From assembly GCA_001936135.1 (NCBI GenBank), contig CP012819.1, positions 1,583,501 to 1,647,500 of the forward strand: a stretch of DNA of 64,000 nt. The letters run 5' to 3'. Numbering within the stretch: position 1 is the first letter of the stretch; every line of letters begins with the position of its first letter. The notes below the pieces were generated by a model, which had not been told where the DNA came from, searched no databases, and was given only the letters and a program-made list of their open reading frames with translations. This document shows positions 49,989 to 60,937 of the stretch, in pieces. A program made the position numbers and the translations under genes. The stretch comes from Saccharomycopsis fibuligera x Saccharomycopsis cf. fibuligera (taxonomy: Eukaryota > Ascomycota > Saccharomycetes > Ascoideales > Saccharomycopsidaceae).

Positions 49989-51410
49989 TCACTTACGCTT
50001 ATTAGCCAACACAGCCTCAGTAATGCTCAAAAAGATGTCTGCTTCTTTGATGCCGAATGTTAACGATGGACGCAACCTGACCGCAGTGGCACCACAGCCA
50101 CCAATATTTACCCCCCGGAGTCTGGATTGCCCAATGAATTCGTCTCTTTCTTTGGAAGTCTTAAAGTCCCAAGCAATAAAGGTACCTCTGTTCTTGCCTC
50201 TAAGAGTATTGATATCCTCTGGGTATTTTTTAGCAAGGTTAGCTAAGCCATTGTAAATATAGTCTCCTACCTTGGCGGTTTGGTTTGCCAAATCATGGTC
50301 AAGAACCTCTTTGATAATAGCGCCAGTGATGGTCATTCTGGCAGAGTCACCACTCCAGGTGTTGAATTGACGATATGGCTTATCTGGGATAAATTTATCA
50401 TCGTGGAAAAAGTAACCAGCGCTTTGCATCTTTTTGGAGAAAGTTACTAAATCCGGTGGAGGGGTAATGTTGAAATGTTCGTGTGCCCACAATGACCCAG
50501 TGGCTGCAAGACCTGTCTGCACCTCATCAATAATGTAAACAACCCCGTATTTCGACGTAATATCTCTAAGTCCTTGGAAAAAAGCTGCAGAACCGTGATT
50601 GTCACCACCTTCAGATTGAATTGGCTCAATAATCAATGCGGCAACTGGGATATGCCACGTCTTAATAAGCTCTTCAACAATGTCCAAACAACGTTTGTCT
50701 TCTTTAGCATTTTCCTCTTCATTTTCTTCTAAAGGATATTTGTAAGCTGGATACTCAGCCTTTGGCCAGTGGAAAGCTGGAAAATCAAGTTTGTGAATTG
50801 GCTTAGAAGCAGTTACTGAACCAGAAGCAAAAAGTCTTCCGTGAAAAGCCTTTTTGAAAGAAAGAACAGCCAATTCTGGAGATCCTGGAGCTTGATTTTT
50901 CATAACTGAGTCTTCTTCTTCGGTGGTGAAAGCCGAATTGTAACCTCTTTTCTTGGACTGATAGTACATGAAAGCTGCTTTGAATGCTAATTCGTTAGCA
51001 TCAGCCCCAGAAAGACCAGGCCACAACTTGGTTTGACCTTTTGGTGCACCCTTTAAGATTGCTGAAAGAATATTTGCAAAGTCTTCACCAGGAAAATTAG
51101 ACAACGCTGGTCTGTCAACTAAAGCTCTAATGACTTCTGGAGACTTAGCAGCTTCGATAAGTGCTGGGTTGTTATAGCCTAAAGCATTAGAGGCAATTTG
51201 GGCATAAAGGTCCAAGAAAACGTTACCATCAACGTCCACAATATAATTGCCCAATGACTTGCCGTAATCAGCAATGAAGTATGCATGACGGTTGTCAAAA
51301 ACTTTACCCAAGGCCTCAATCTGTTTCTTAGATTCAGGGCCTGGAACGGTAGATGTTACAACCTTCGGTGCGGTTGGTTGGTTTGGGTAGTATTTTTCCG
51401 CAATGGACAT
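49989..51410 (-). CDS. UGA1: 4-aminobutyrate aminotransferase (GABA transaminase)
   Basis: A 473-residue class III PLP aminotransferase, which converts GABA and 2-oxoglutarate to succinate semialdehyde and glutamate and so allows GABA use as nitrogen source. Features in order are SNFPGEDF, WPGLSGADANELAFKAAF (about 129-146), FKKAFHGRLFASGSVT (about 185-200), IIEPIQSEGGDNHGS, IIDEVQTGL with the Asp (295) that contacts PLP, and TFSKKMQSAGYFFH with the PLP lysine (326 or 327). The length is equal to yeast Uga1 (471). No targeting peptide is seen, consistent with the cytosol. A TATATATAA element lies about 120-130 bp upstream. The start is the only ATG before the conserved N-terminus MSIAEKYYP. 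Confidence 0.95.
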   Translation of the reverse strand: MSIAEKYYPNQPTAPKVVTSTVPGPESKKQIEALGKVFDNRHAYFIADYGKSLGNYIVDVDGNVFLDLYAQIASNALGYNNPALIEAAKSPEVIRALVDRPALSNFPGEDFANILSAILKGAPKGQTKLWPGLSGADANELAFKAAFMYYQSKKRGYNSAFTTEEEDSVMKNQAPGSPELAVLSFKKAFHGRLFASGSVTASKPIHKLDFPAFHWPKAEYPAYKYPLEENEEENAKEDKRCLDIVEELIKTWHIPVAALIIEPIQSEGGDNHGSAAFFQGLRDITSKYGVVYIIDEVQTGLAATGSLWAHEHFNITPPPDLVTFSKKMQSAGYFFHDDKFIPDKPYRQFNTWSGDSARMTITGAIIKEVLDHDLANQTAKVGDYIYNGLANLAKKYPEDINTLRGKNRGTFIAWDFKTSKERDEFIGQSRLRGVNIGGCGATAVRLRPSLTFGIKEADIFLSITEAVLANKRK

Positions 51411-52390
51411 GGCGAAAGTAAGAGAATAGCAATAATGAAATTATTCAAGGAGGATGAGTTGTAAAGAGGATTATTGTAGTTGGAAACTGAAAATTAATTG
51501 GTGGTAATTTAGAAAGAGGAAACCGGCACTTATATATAAACAGCAAAAAGAAAAAGTGTAATCAGAGTCAATAGAGATTTTTGTGATTAGCTTATCTTCG
51601 AGGAGTTATTGGCTGGACAAGAAGGATTGTGGGGATTTGAAGATCAATGTCTATCTGCCGTTGCTCTGTGCTGTGAATAGCGCCAGCGGCCCAAACCGGA
51701 GAAGATGACTGCTTAGGGATGCATGAACCTGCGTGTTTAAATAGTTACAGAACCGCTATCATGCAGCGTAACGCATGGAATGGCGAAATTCCACGGGAAA
51801 CGAACTCCGCAACAACAGGAACAGGGACGAAAATAGTTGAACAAGTTTACAAGAGAAATGGTGGAAAGTGTGGGATGGGTGGTATTGTAATATCGAAGCT
51901 AGGGGGAAATAACGAAGTGTTAAAGATGCCCAGTCTGAAAAACTGGAGAAGATTGAGAGCAAATGAAAATTAATAGAAAGGACTACTATGTTCCAAACTT
52001 ATTTAAAAAAAAGCGCTGTATGCAGGGAATGGAGGTTGCGCGGGAACAATATATCCACCCAAACACCAGAATTTACTTATGATGTTTGGGTTTTACCATT
52101 ACATAATGCATTATAAATACTTCATTTCCTTCTTGACGCGCGTCTTTTCTGCAGTTTTTTTTTTTTTTTTTGTTTTGGTTTCTGTCTCTGCAAAGAACGA
52201 CTGAAAAATAGAGAGAGAGAGAGGCATGGCGAGAGAGCGAAGCCACGATAATAAATGTTAGTAGGAGTACAAAATCGTGATCAAGACATAAATAGCCAAA
52301 ACCTATTCTTAATATTCACCCGGGCAGCTTGAAAACCATTTTGTGTAATAGTCATACTATTTGTCCCATAATATCAAACCAAGAGCTCCC
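51411..52390. other. Divergent intergenic region UGA1 / giant gene
   Basis: Contains the UGA1 TATA element on the left. On the right is a 17-base poly-T near 52156, a GAGAGAGA stretch near 52210, and the leader of the giant gene. An 84-codon plus-strand frame (51719-51973) has no recognised feature and is not called. Confidence 0.5.
51530..51540 (-). promoter_or_regulatory. TATA box of UGA1
   Basis: TTTATATATAA on the minus strand 120-130 bp before the ATG, a canonical yeast TATA position. A GC-rich segment around 51680-51700 may hold activator sites, but no consensus was identified. Confidence 0.55.
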
Positions 52391-55300
52391 ATGGATGGCG
52401 ATTTACTTTCAGATGATGAGAAAGTGTCTTTTTTATTTACTCCGCTACATTACGAGGACAAAGTTCAAGTAAATCAAGTGCGATGCGGGGGTGAAAGTGA
52501 CAAAAAGTCAGGACTTGTCAAAGATGCTGACAATAAAGCTCCTGAAAGTTCATACAGCTTAGAAAGCTCTTTGGTAGAACTTGACCAACTGGAAAACACA
52601 GGCACAGAAACGCTGGATATTGTTTTAGAGGAGGTTAATCTGCATCAAAAACAACAAGAAGAACAGCAACAGCAACAGCGGCAGCATAAATACCAAGACC
52701 AAGAACAACAGCTGCATCTGAAATTATCGAAGCGGCTCAGAAGTCAAGCTAGACAGCCCAGGGATTATGAAATTGAAAGTGAAAGTTTTAAATTCATTAG
52801 TAGTATAGCTGTTGAGGATGAAAGTGAAGAAGACAATGAAAATTATAACGGCTGTGATAATAATATACCCTTGCCCGATGATGACAACTTTGAAAGTGAG
52901 CCATCTCTTGAGGATTATGTTACTTTGACTACAAAATTATGCGACATTGAGGAAGTCTATTTACTTAACGTCGGAGGACTAAGGTCCTCCATTCCAAGAA
53001 GAAAAATTGGGTCGTGGATTAATGTTTCGAGGTATAAAATATTTCTCAATAAAGTTGATATAAAGAAATTAGAAAACGATTTGCTACTTTGCCGCAAAAA
53101 AGTGCTTTTGGATGATGCAAAATTACCTCTGGCATACCAGGGTTATTGGACTCCCTTAGCAACAGCTCGAATGTTTGCAAGAAAATATAAAATCTATTCT
53201 AATGTGCGGCCGTTGCTAATATTCAATAGAATTGCAAGAACAATATACTGTGGATTTGAATTTTTTGAAATGTTTGTGCATATAGATGCTAGCACATCTA
53301 TAAGAGTGCTACGGCGATGTGATAATCATTATCTCAATTTGAATCAGCTATTTGATGTTTACGATGCAGTCAAAGGACCACGAGCCCGCAAAAACCTCCG
53401 AAGACTATTTCTTAACGAGTATATTAGTAAGAATATGCCATTAATAAGGTATGGTGACGCTACATTATGTGGGGGAAACTGGGTGCCCTTACTTCAAGCT
53501 AGAGAATTCTGTGATTATTACGAACTCACTAGTTATGTTGCCCCAATTTTAGCCTTTGCTAAGTCCCCTGCTGAAGGGCTTCAAAAAGTCTCAAGACTAG
53601 AATATGCCTTGCTAAATAATTGGAAAATTATTGATTCCAATTTCGTGTCGACAAAGTATCAATTAAACACTCTCAAAAGATTTCATGGATTTCCGATGAA
53701 CTTTAGAATTCCTAAACATCATAAAATAGCATACAAACATCTCAAAAAACTTATTCGTGAGGAACACACAAAACGCAAAAAGTTAGCCAAGCTAGTACAC
53801 CATTACAATAATTACTACAAGCCCGAATATCATAATCAAGACTTTAAAATAACCAAAACCTCTTTAAAATCAGAGATTTTTGGGCTTGTTAAAAATTTGA
53901 TGGAAATGAAAAAAGAATATCTCAATAGATTAGGGAGAGTAATTCATATTCGTCTCAAAGAGTCCAAAAGGAAAGTGTTTACAGATTATTACGTCTTTCG
54001 CAGATATTCTGATGGCAAAGTAAATCTTTCCTCATTATTATCTGCAGTAGTTGCTCTTAGATTGAACAAATTATCAAGATCTGATAAAGACCCCGATATG
54101 CAAATTGAAAATGAACTTTACTATCGTGATACTTTGAACTTGGTTGAAACAGATGAAGTATACATGAACTTTAGTGATAGTTTTTTGAATTACTTGAATC
54201 AATCAATGTTTCAAGAACAAGAGTTAGAAAACTCTAGAGATTTGATTGACTCTTTGTCATTGAAAAATGAAGTTTTGACAGTTTTGAAAACCTGTATCAA
54301 TGGCAAATGGGGTGACATTAACGTGGCTAGAGACATTTTCAAAGAATTTCATTTCAACGTTGATGATAATGCACAACATTACAAATTAAACGAAATTTTG
54401 TACTCTAGCCAGTTTGTGGACCTGAGCAATATCAGCGACGATGATGATGGTACGGTTCATAACTCTGATTTGGATGGTCCAGATAGTGATTTGGAGATTA
54501 TTGATGAACCTCAAAAAGGAGAACTTGGAATTTTGTTTAAGCGGTCAATTTTTGATGGTGTACCCAGTGATGGACTGGATGGCAAAGATGAGATAGCAGA
54601 CAAAAGAATTCCATTAACTGAGGTTTCTAATTATGAACCAAAAAGTACATCAATACCAATAGTGTCGGTTTCCGATGAAAGTGACCTTACCAGTGATGGC
54701 GACGACAGTATCGATGGTAAAGGTTATACTAAATTTAAGCTAGATATCACAAAACCTAAACAACAGCAAACAGAGCAACAACGGCAACAACCATCATCTG
54801 AAAGCGTCGACAGTAACAGCAGTGATTATGAAGATGCTCAGCTGGATGAAGTGCCTGCGATAAGCTCAATTTTTGCAAATTTCACTCCCAAACTCACCAA
54901 GTTACTGTTAAATAGTACAAACTCTGGAACAAAACTCGATAAGCAAGGGCAAATTGCAACAAACCTGGAATCAACTACTTTGAACTGTCACTCTTTTAAT
55001 AGCATTGAAAGGAACTCTTCGCAAGATACTAGTGCAGAGTTGAACACTTATGATAGTGGAGAGCAAATAAGCAGAGCCACATGTGGCTTCAGAATGGGAA
55101 AGAAAATTGTGAAAGATATAATTCATGGCTACAAGGAGAGTAAAGCGACTATTGTTGGACTTAGTGGTGAATTTGGTAATAAGAAAGCTGACCTACTGAC
55201 TGTATCAAACAATGGGATGGATGTAAATCAGAAATATTACTTGAATAGGAAGGTGGAGAGCGAAATTTTTTCAGATCAAATGAGAGACATAGCAGATGAT

Positions 55301-58300
55301 AACGAAAAGGTTGGTTATGGACGCGTTGCAAAAGAGAGCAATTTCGTTGAAACTGTCGAGAAATCCCTTAATTCAAATGATAAACGTAAAAGTAAAGGTG
55401 TTAAATATATAGATTATCTGGAAATTATGGACAGCGAGAAAAGTGCCAATGGTGAGGATAATGATGATGATCATCTGGAAGCAAAACATGAAAAACGTAT
55501 ACAGCAAGCCGTGAATAATGAATCCCACCATGGGGATATTCCAGTTGCTAAAAAAAAAGATACAAAACGAGCTTTTGAAGTTGAAGAAGACAATAGTATT
55601 GACACTAACAGGATTGATAGCTTCTCTCACAAACTCAATAACGATGATTACAATGGGAGTGAATACCAACAGACATTGACTGCGGTTTCCGGAGAAGATA
55701 GTCTCTCTGAACATGAGTATTTTAATGATAATGGTATGAATGACAATGACCCCAACTATGTTGATGGAACAAGCTTTAGTAATATTGAAGAGACTGAAAC
55801 TACCATTGCAAATTCAGTTGATTCATTCGTGGAAAGTAGGCCCCATGATGTGACAATGCCGAATGCAAATGAAGATGACAATGTTGCAAAAAAGGACTCA
55901 GATGAAGAGGATTTGGAAGTTGCCAATGATGGTGATATTTTCAATCAAATGGCTGGTAACTTTGTTCGTTACAAAGCTAATGAGAACCATTTTTCCCTTG
56001 TTAACACCACTAGTTGTGGCTTTTCTGGAACAGTCAGGCATCCAGAAGTACAAAAAAAAAATGAAGCACAAAATCAAAATGAAGCAGTAACTGGGCCAGT
56101 TTCTGAAATAGCTGTAGAAGACCATAGAAATGGAAAATTTTCTTTCGAGGTAGATCATAACGGCACTAGAATCAAATTTTACAAAGAGAGTTCTGGTGAA
56201 GAAAGTCAAGATAAAAACTTGGCTAATGACATAAATTCTAAGGAGGAAGAAAAATCTGATAGTAGAGTACGTGAGCAAGAGATATTAGATAACATAAATC
56301 ATTCTGAAAACAACTTAATTACACCTGAAGTGAATTCTGCTGAACGTAAAATAACTGAAAGCTTTGGAATTAATCCCACTATAGCTGTCAATTCGACTTA
56401 CAACACATTTACGGATATTCACAGAAAATTTGCTACTACTATGTTTTTTCTTAACACATATGGCAAGAAAAATGTGGAGCACAAAGCATCTTACGAGAAC
56501 AATTTTGGTGACGGAAGTGGGAGAATAGGTGCTGATTGTGATTTAGCTGAGAAGAGATTTGATCAGGTTAATTATTTCACCAAAAGGTTTATCAATGAGG
56601 ATCTTGTTGATATGAAGCCTGCTGTTGATCAGTACTATCTTAGTAGTAATGGTAAAACGAATACGGTTGAAAGCTTCTTTGAGGACAAACCTGCTCACAA
56701 TAACAATTCTGAGAATAGACATGATAACATAGATGCTCGTGATGAGTCGGTGGAGGATAAATATGCTTATTTAGGTGCTAAAAGCAAGAAACAGTTTGAA
56801 AAAAAATCTGTTGAAAGCAAGACTACTCAAAATAATTCTGTTAAAGATGAGTCTGCCAAAAATAATACTGAGACAAAGAAACATGTCAAAAATAAGTTTG
56901 TTGAACACCATGATGTCGATAAACTTGCTGAAGGAAAATTAGAGCGGAAACGAAACAGAAATAACGAACTCAGTGAAGGTGTTTACGATGAAGGTATAGA
57001 CGATGAAACTATCAATTTCGAACTCGACACCTCTTCTGAAGATGAAGAATTTCAAACTAAATTAATGGAGGAAATTGATCGTATAGAGAAGAAAAGACAA
57101 AAAATGTTTGGTCAAATTGCTGTAGAAAGAAGCACCCAACAACAAAAACTAAAATGCTCAAATAAGGAAAGTGAAGATTTTAATGAATTACTGAACACTA
57201 CCATAAATAATTTTCAAAGTACTAATGGTATGAGACACAAGAGCGATAGAGGGGAAGTCATCCAACCAGTTAGCCAAAAACTGAACTCAAATATGAACCG
57301 TGCAAAAGGATCAAATAATGATGATTTTAGTCTTGTTGGGGAAGTTACCTGTGGTGGACTGGTAAGGAAGCAGACAGTCAAATCTCCTAGAAATGGTAAT
57401 AATGTACGGAAACTCATTATCAAATATGTTGATGAACATGGGGTTCACAGATCGAGACATATAAGCACTGCATTTGACAAAAAAGATTTACATTCTACTC
57501 CATCCTTTGAATTTACCAAACAAGATTCACTTTCCATCAACAAATTGCCAAATTTTTATAATAAACCTGGTAATGTTGTAAATTCATGCCAACTTACTTC
57601 TACTGTCAATCACACCAATAACAGTATCGATGATGACAACGATGCTGAAATAATTAACTTAACTGATGAAGAAGAAATGCTGATCGCAGAACGTCTTTTC
57701 AGACTGTCAAAAGCGGCCTATCGTTCCGCTAGACCGCTGCAGCCACTCGCGATGGGTAGTTCATCAAAAGAATTTAGGACTTCGTTGGCTCTAGGTCAGG
57801 AAAGACCTGCTCTGCGGCGCGCGCCTGGTGCTGTTCCTGTTCCACATAGAAAGAAACGGACAGGAACAGCCTGTGTATCCAGCGGCAGCAAATCTCGCAA
57901 AAGAAGCCGCAAGAAAATTGGAACCTCAAGCAATAGAAAAAGGCCAAAAGTTGAAAGTGTTGGCTCTATTGGTAATTCTATTGGAGGTTCTTCTGGATCT
58001 ATTGGACTTGCCACTGATGTAAGCAGTGGTGCAAGAGCTGCTGTATTCAAAAGTGCGCTTTTAGATGATAGTGATAGCGATTTTGAATTTACTAGTGAGA
58101 TTATTCCTCTGAAAGCCAGTAAAGTGTCTCGGAATGGGAGAAATAAATCTTTTTTTGGGAAAAAGTCTGAATTTGAAGAGAATAAGTTTGGCAATATCAG
58201 TGATCATACTAATGACACTGAAAAACTTACAAATACTGTCACTTTTGATCTCACTACTACTAATAAAGCCACAAGTAATGGCCTTAATGGCAGTGCTGAT

Positions 58301-59218
58301 AATAAGAACAATAATAATGCTGCCTATGGTGCTACTTCTGACTTAAATAATGATTCCGAAGATGATGCCGTGTTGCTTGGCGTAAACATATTTAATAATA
58401 AAAATGATAAGAGAAAGGCAATTACGACAACATTGGCGAAGCGGAGACAAAAGCTAGTTCAAAAAAGGCTTAAAAAACGCACAAGCAGCAACAGAATTGA
58501 AAATAGTGGTGCCCAGTTGCCAGGCAGTAATTGCACCAATATAAACAATAGCTCAAAAACATTCTTACCTGTAGATAACACACTGGAGTCGTTGGCTAAG
58601 AGTAACGATGAAGATGATGTCGACGAAGACGGTGGTGAAATTATCAAGTTGGGAATTAATAGATGGCCGGCTTTTGCAAAGGCTAGCTGTGTGCCTCAGT
58701 TGAATATTATTGGTAAAAAAATTGTTTCATTGTTGACTAATAATATTATAACTCAAGACAATAATGACAATATTAATCAAGTAAAGCTTCCAAATAAGGA
58801 TTCTTTAGTACAGACGCAGCCTGATTTTGCGTTGAGTAATAATTTTCATCATGGTCAAAACTACTATGAGTACATGTTGTCAAACAATCTTGTGCCGATA
58901 GTAACTATTTCAAGTGATCTGAATCAAAAGGCCGATGACGTGAATTATGAAGTTGCAATAAAAGATAAGTCTGTGATGAAATTTGCTTTTTCAAATAAAG
59001 GAAATGATGGATTTTCTGGTGCTAAAACGAGTGCTCAAACAGTCACGGATACTGACAAACAGCGGCGGCAGCAGCAACTGCGAACTTTAGCTAAACAGGT
59101 CAGCTCAAACGAAAGTAAAAAAATGCCAACTATGATTGTTGTATTACGGTTCAACAATGTGAGCCGATATAAACTAGCACACGATCAGGCATTCACCCTT
59201 TTTGTGCCGCAAAAATAA
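52391..59218 (+). CDS. Giant protein with divergent APSES/KilA-N-like modules and SIM motif
   Basis: A 2275-residue protein; the ATG at 52391 is the first in a frame open a little further up. Residues 1-185 are acidic and Q-rich. Residues about 190-560 are the only globular part and show APSES/KilA-N-like signatures. These are GSWINVSRY (207-215) followed by QGYWTPLATARMFARKY (250-266); RVLRRCDNHYLNLNQLF followed by CGGNWVPLLQAREFCDYY (360-377); and a partial third, YVFRRYSDGKVNLSSLL. They parallel the family pattern 'RR.DG..N...' and 'GTWVPL..A..LA..Y' of Swi4/Mbp1/Xbp1-type DNA-binding domains. The rest is disordered and acidic with many Lys-rich patches. Residues 1753-1763 read EIINLTDEEEM with acidic flanks, a textbook SUMO-interaction motif, near a strongly basic KKRTGT...KSRKRSRKK segment. 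The family name is unknown to me; a nuclear chromatin protein is likely. Confidence 0.85.
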   Translation: MDGDLLSDDEKVSFLFTPLHYEDKVQVNQVRCGGESDKKSGLVKDADNKAPESSYSLESSLVELDQLENTGTETLDIVLEEVNLHQKQQEEQQQQQRQHKYQDQEQQLHLKLSKRLRSQARQPRDYEIESESFKFISSIAVEDESEEDNENYNGCDNNIPLPDDDNFESEPSLEDYVTLTTKLCDIEEVYLLNVGGLRSSIPRRKIGSWINVSRYKIFLNKVDIKKLENDLLLCRKKVLLDDAKLPLAYQGYWTPLATARMFARKYKIYSNVRPLLIFNRIARTIYCGFEFFEMFVHIDASTSIRVLRRCDNHYLNLNQLFDVYDAVKGPRARKNLRRLFLNEYISKNMPLIRYGDATLCGGNWVPLLQAREFCDYYELTSYVAPILAFAKSPAEGLQKVSRLEYALLNNWKIIDSNFVSTKYQLNTLKRFHGFPMNFRIPKHHKIAYKHLKKLIREEHTKRKKLAKLVHHYNNYYKPEYHNQDFKITKTSLKSEIFGLVKNLMEMKKEYLNRLGRVIHIRLKESKRKVFTDYYVFRRYSDGKVNLSSLLSAVVALRLNKLSRSDKDPDMQIENELYYRDTLNLVETDEVYMNFSDSFLNYLNQSMFQEQELENSRDLIDSLSLKNEVLTVLKTCINGKWGDINVARDIFKEFHFNVDDNAQHYKLNEILYSSQFVDLSNISDDDDGTVHNSDLDGPDSDLEIIDEPQKGELGILFKRSIFDGVPSDGLDGKDEIADKRIPLTEVSNYEPKSTSIPIVSVSDESDLTSDGDDSIDGKGYTKFKLDITKPKQQQTEQQRQQPSSESVDSNSSDYEDAQLDEVPAISSIFANFTPKLTKLLLNSTNSGTKLDKQGQIATNLESTTLNCHSFNSIERNSSQDTSAELNTYDSGEQISRATCGFRMGKKIVKDIIHGYKESKATIVGLSGEFGNKKADLLTVSNNGMDVNQKYYLNRKVESEIFSDQMRDIADDNEKVGYGRVAKESNFVETVEKSLNSNDKRKSKGVKYIDYLEIMDSEKSANGEDNDDDHLEAKHEKRIQQAVNNESHHGDIPVAKKKDTKRAFEVEEDNSIDTNRIDSFSHKLNNDDYNGSEYQQTLTAVSGEDSLSEHEYFNDNGMNDNDPNYVDGTSFSNIEETETTIANSVDSFVESRPHDVTMPNANEDDNVAKKDSDEEDLEVANDGDIFNQMAGNFVRYKANENHFSLVNTTSCGFSGTVRHPEVQKKNEAQNQNEAVTGPVSEIAVEDHRNGKFSFEVDHNGTRIKFYKESSGEESQDKNLANDINSKEEEKSDSRVREQEILDNINHSENNLITPEVNSAERKITESFGINPTIAVNSTYNTFTDIHRKFATTMFFLNTYGKKNVEHKASYENNFGDGSGRIGADCDLAEKRFDQVNYFTKRFINEDLVDMKPAVDQYYLSSNGKTNTVESFFEDKPAHNNNSENRHDNIDARDESVEDKYAYLGAKSKKQFEKKSVESKTTQNNSVKDESAKNNTETKKHVKNKFVEHHDVDKLAEGKLERKRNRNNELSEGVYDEGIDDETINFELDTSSEDEEFQTKLMEEIDRIEKKRQKMFGQIAVERSTQQQKLKCSNKESEDFNELLNTTINNFQSTNGMRHKSDRGEVIQPVSQKLNSNMNRAKGSNNDDFSLVGEVTCGGLVRKQTVKSPRNGNNVRKLIIKYVDEHGVHRSRHISTAFDKKDLHSTPSFEFTKQDSLSINKLPNFYNKPGNVVNSCQLTSTVNHTNNSIDDDNDAEIINLTDEEEMLIAERLFRLSKAAYRSARPLQPLAMGSSSKEFRTSLALGQERPALRRAPGAVPVPHRKKRTGTACVSSGSKSRKRSRKKIGTSSNRKRPKVESVGSIGNSIGGSSGSIGLATDVSSGARAAVFKSALLDDSDSDFEFTSEIIPLKASKVSRNGRNKSFFGKKSEFEENKFGNISDHTNDTEKLTNTVTFDLTTTNKATSNGLNGSADNKNNNNAAYGATSDLNNDSEDDAVLLGVNIFNNKNDKRKAITTTLAKRRQKLVQKRLKKRTSSNRIENSGAQLPGSNCTNINNSSKTFLPVDNTLESLAKSNDEDDVDEDGGEIIKLGINRWPAFAKASCVPQLNIIGKKIVSLLTNNIITQDNNDNINQVKLPNKDSLVQTQPDFALSNNFHHGQNYYEYMLSNNLVPIVTISSDLNQKADDVNYEVAIKDKSVMKFAFSNKGNDGFSGAKTSAQTVTDTDKQRRQQQLRTLAKQVSSNESKKMPTMIVVLRFNNVSRYKLAHDQAFTLFVPQK

Positions 59219-60256
59219 AAAAAACTGTTATTGTTGCACAACTGTTACATATCTGCATTAGCACATCCATATGCGTTGTTTGAAGTATTTAGCTAAATAT
59301 TATTTATTTGCAAGAAGTATATAAAAATATGTATGAAAAACAAAGCGATACGACTTAATGATGAGATGTGCTGTGTGTAAGGGTAGGACACAACAATATG
59401 GAATAGGAGTCAGACAAACGGACAAACTATTTGTGAAACAAAACAAGCAGGGCCTGTTTAATTATCCACAATGTAGCCTCATGTAAAAAATACCGTTTAC
59501 GGCACGCAACGAGGCAAATTATCAAAGCTTACATCAACATGATACTACAATAACTTTGCTAACGGATGTTGAAGTGCCTGGCTGCTAGTCCACAACTCAA
59601 TAACAATACGAGCTATAGTTTATGTGAGTAGCTTGAAACTTTTGGACTCGTTTTAAGTCCTGTACGCAGGACCACGCAGACACAGGTTTGTATATGCTAG
59701 TTTGCAGAACATGATAATAAATTAGTCAATCATGTGATCCACATAATTAATATAGTTTAATTAACCGAGAATTGCTAATCGCCGCTTTATTAGAATGATA
59801 AAAATAGAACCAAGTACAAATGCAACAAGCTGCAAGAGGTGCAAGTGCCTGTGAAGACATGCTGAAAGCTGCCATTAGAAGTCAGGGGAGGGTTAAAGAA
59901 GCATCAATAGGCATTACAATGCAGTAGAGACCCCGACTAAACCACAAAAAAAGGATTGTGGTTTGTGAGCAACTGCGTAATTGTTCCCAATGAGGAAATC
60001 GAATATAAAAGACTGAAAAAAGGAGAGAAAATAATGGAGAAAAGGCAATAGCCGTGATGGTATATAAAGGATAGTGTACTCCTGGAATTTCACGAAAAAA
60101 GCTGTTCGGTAATTTATTTTTCTTTGAGAGACTGTGCAACATCAACAACTAGCCATTATTTTTGCAGACTCCGCTGATTATCTACACTTCTTTATCACTT
60201 CAGAGCATTCAAAATTGTTCACGCCAATAACTAAACCATTATAGATAGCATCCAAA
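59219..60256. other. Intergenic region upstream of the cell-wall protein gene
   Basis: AT-rich. A TATATAAA box (60061-60068) precedes the GPI-protein ATG by about 190 bp. An 88-codon minus-strand frame (59882-60148) has no supporting feature. Confidence 0.5.
60061..60068 (+). promoter_or_regulatory. TATA box of the GPI-protein gene
   Basis: TATATAAA 189-196 bp upstream of the ATG in an otherwise gene-free region. Confidence 0.55.
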
Positions 60257-60937
60257 ATGCAATTGCAAAATATTGTCTGTTTTTCCACTTTGGCCGCTGT
60301 TGCCTTTGCTTCATCTTCTGTTGACCCAAAAGATCCAAATGTTAGCTGCTTTTACACATTGATTGGTCTTGGCGACTCCAGTTTGACTTGTATCAATACT
60401 GCTTCCACCGACAGACAGTCCACGTCTGTTGCTTCAGTGCCTGCTAATTCTACTACCACTATCGCTTCTGCTTCTGCTTCTGCTACTGATGCTTCTACCT
60501 CTACTATTTCATCATCATCATCTTCTTCCTCCGCTACCGTTGCTGCTACTACATCTTTGAGTTCTCTTTCAGGAAGTATTGTCCCACCAACTAAACTTTC
60601 CTCAACTCCATCAGTCATTGCATACAGCACTGCAGCTAAAGCCATTGGAGTCAACTCCACTTCCACTCAGTCTTTATCCTCTGCTCGTCTCACTAGCACA
60701 ATTGCTCCATCTGATGAACCTTCTGTCGATGATGCTTCCACTGCTAGTCTTACAAGTATCCCTCCTGTCACGAACAGCACAATCAGCTCAGCAATCGTTT
60801 CTAGTAGTGCGGCCTTCTCTAACCACAACAGCAGCAGTAGTTCTGGTGCGTCAGTTGAAAGTCATTCTGCTGCTGGCAACAAATTGGTTGCTAGCGCTGT
60901 CTTTGGTGGCTTTTTGTCTGTTTTGGCCTTACTATAA
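60257..60937 (+). CDS. Small Ser/Thr-rich GPI-anchored cell-wall protein
   Basis: A 226-residue protein with an N-terminal signal peptide (about 1-18, ending AFA). A short segment with two Cys (CFYTLIGLGDSSLTC, residues 31-45) may form one disulfide. The next 150 or so residues are Ser/Thr/Ala-rich, suited to heavy O-mannosylation, with NST/NSS sites for N-glycosylation. The C-terminus (about 204-226) has small residues SAAGN followed by a hydrophobic tail VASAVFGGFLSVLALL with no charged end, a classic GPI-attachment signal. Yeasts have many such cell-wall or plasma-membrane proteins, and I cannot assign this one to a named family. The start is clear from the signal peptide. The pyrimidine-rich 3' flank has no other gene. 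Confidence 0.82.
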   Translation: MQLQNIVCFSTLAAVAFASSSVDPKDPNVSCFYTLIGLGDSSLTCINTASTDRQSTSVASVPANSTTTIASASASATDASTSTISSSSSSSSATVAATTSLSSLSGSIVPPTKLSSTPSVIAYSTAAKAIGVNSTSTQSLSSARLTSTIAPSDEPSVDDASTASLTSIPPVTNSTISSAIVSSSAAFSNHNSSSSSGASVESHSAAGNKLVASAVFGGFLSVLALL

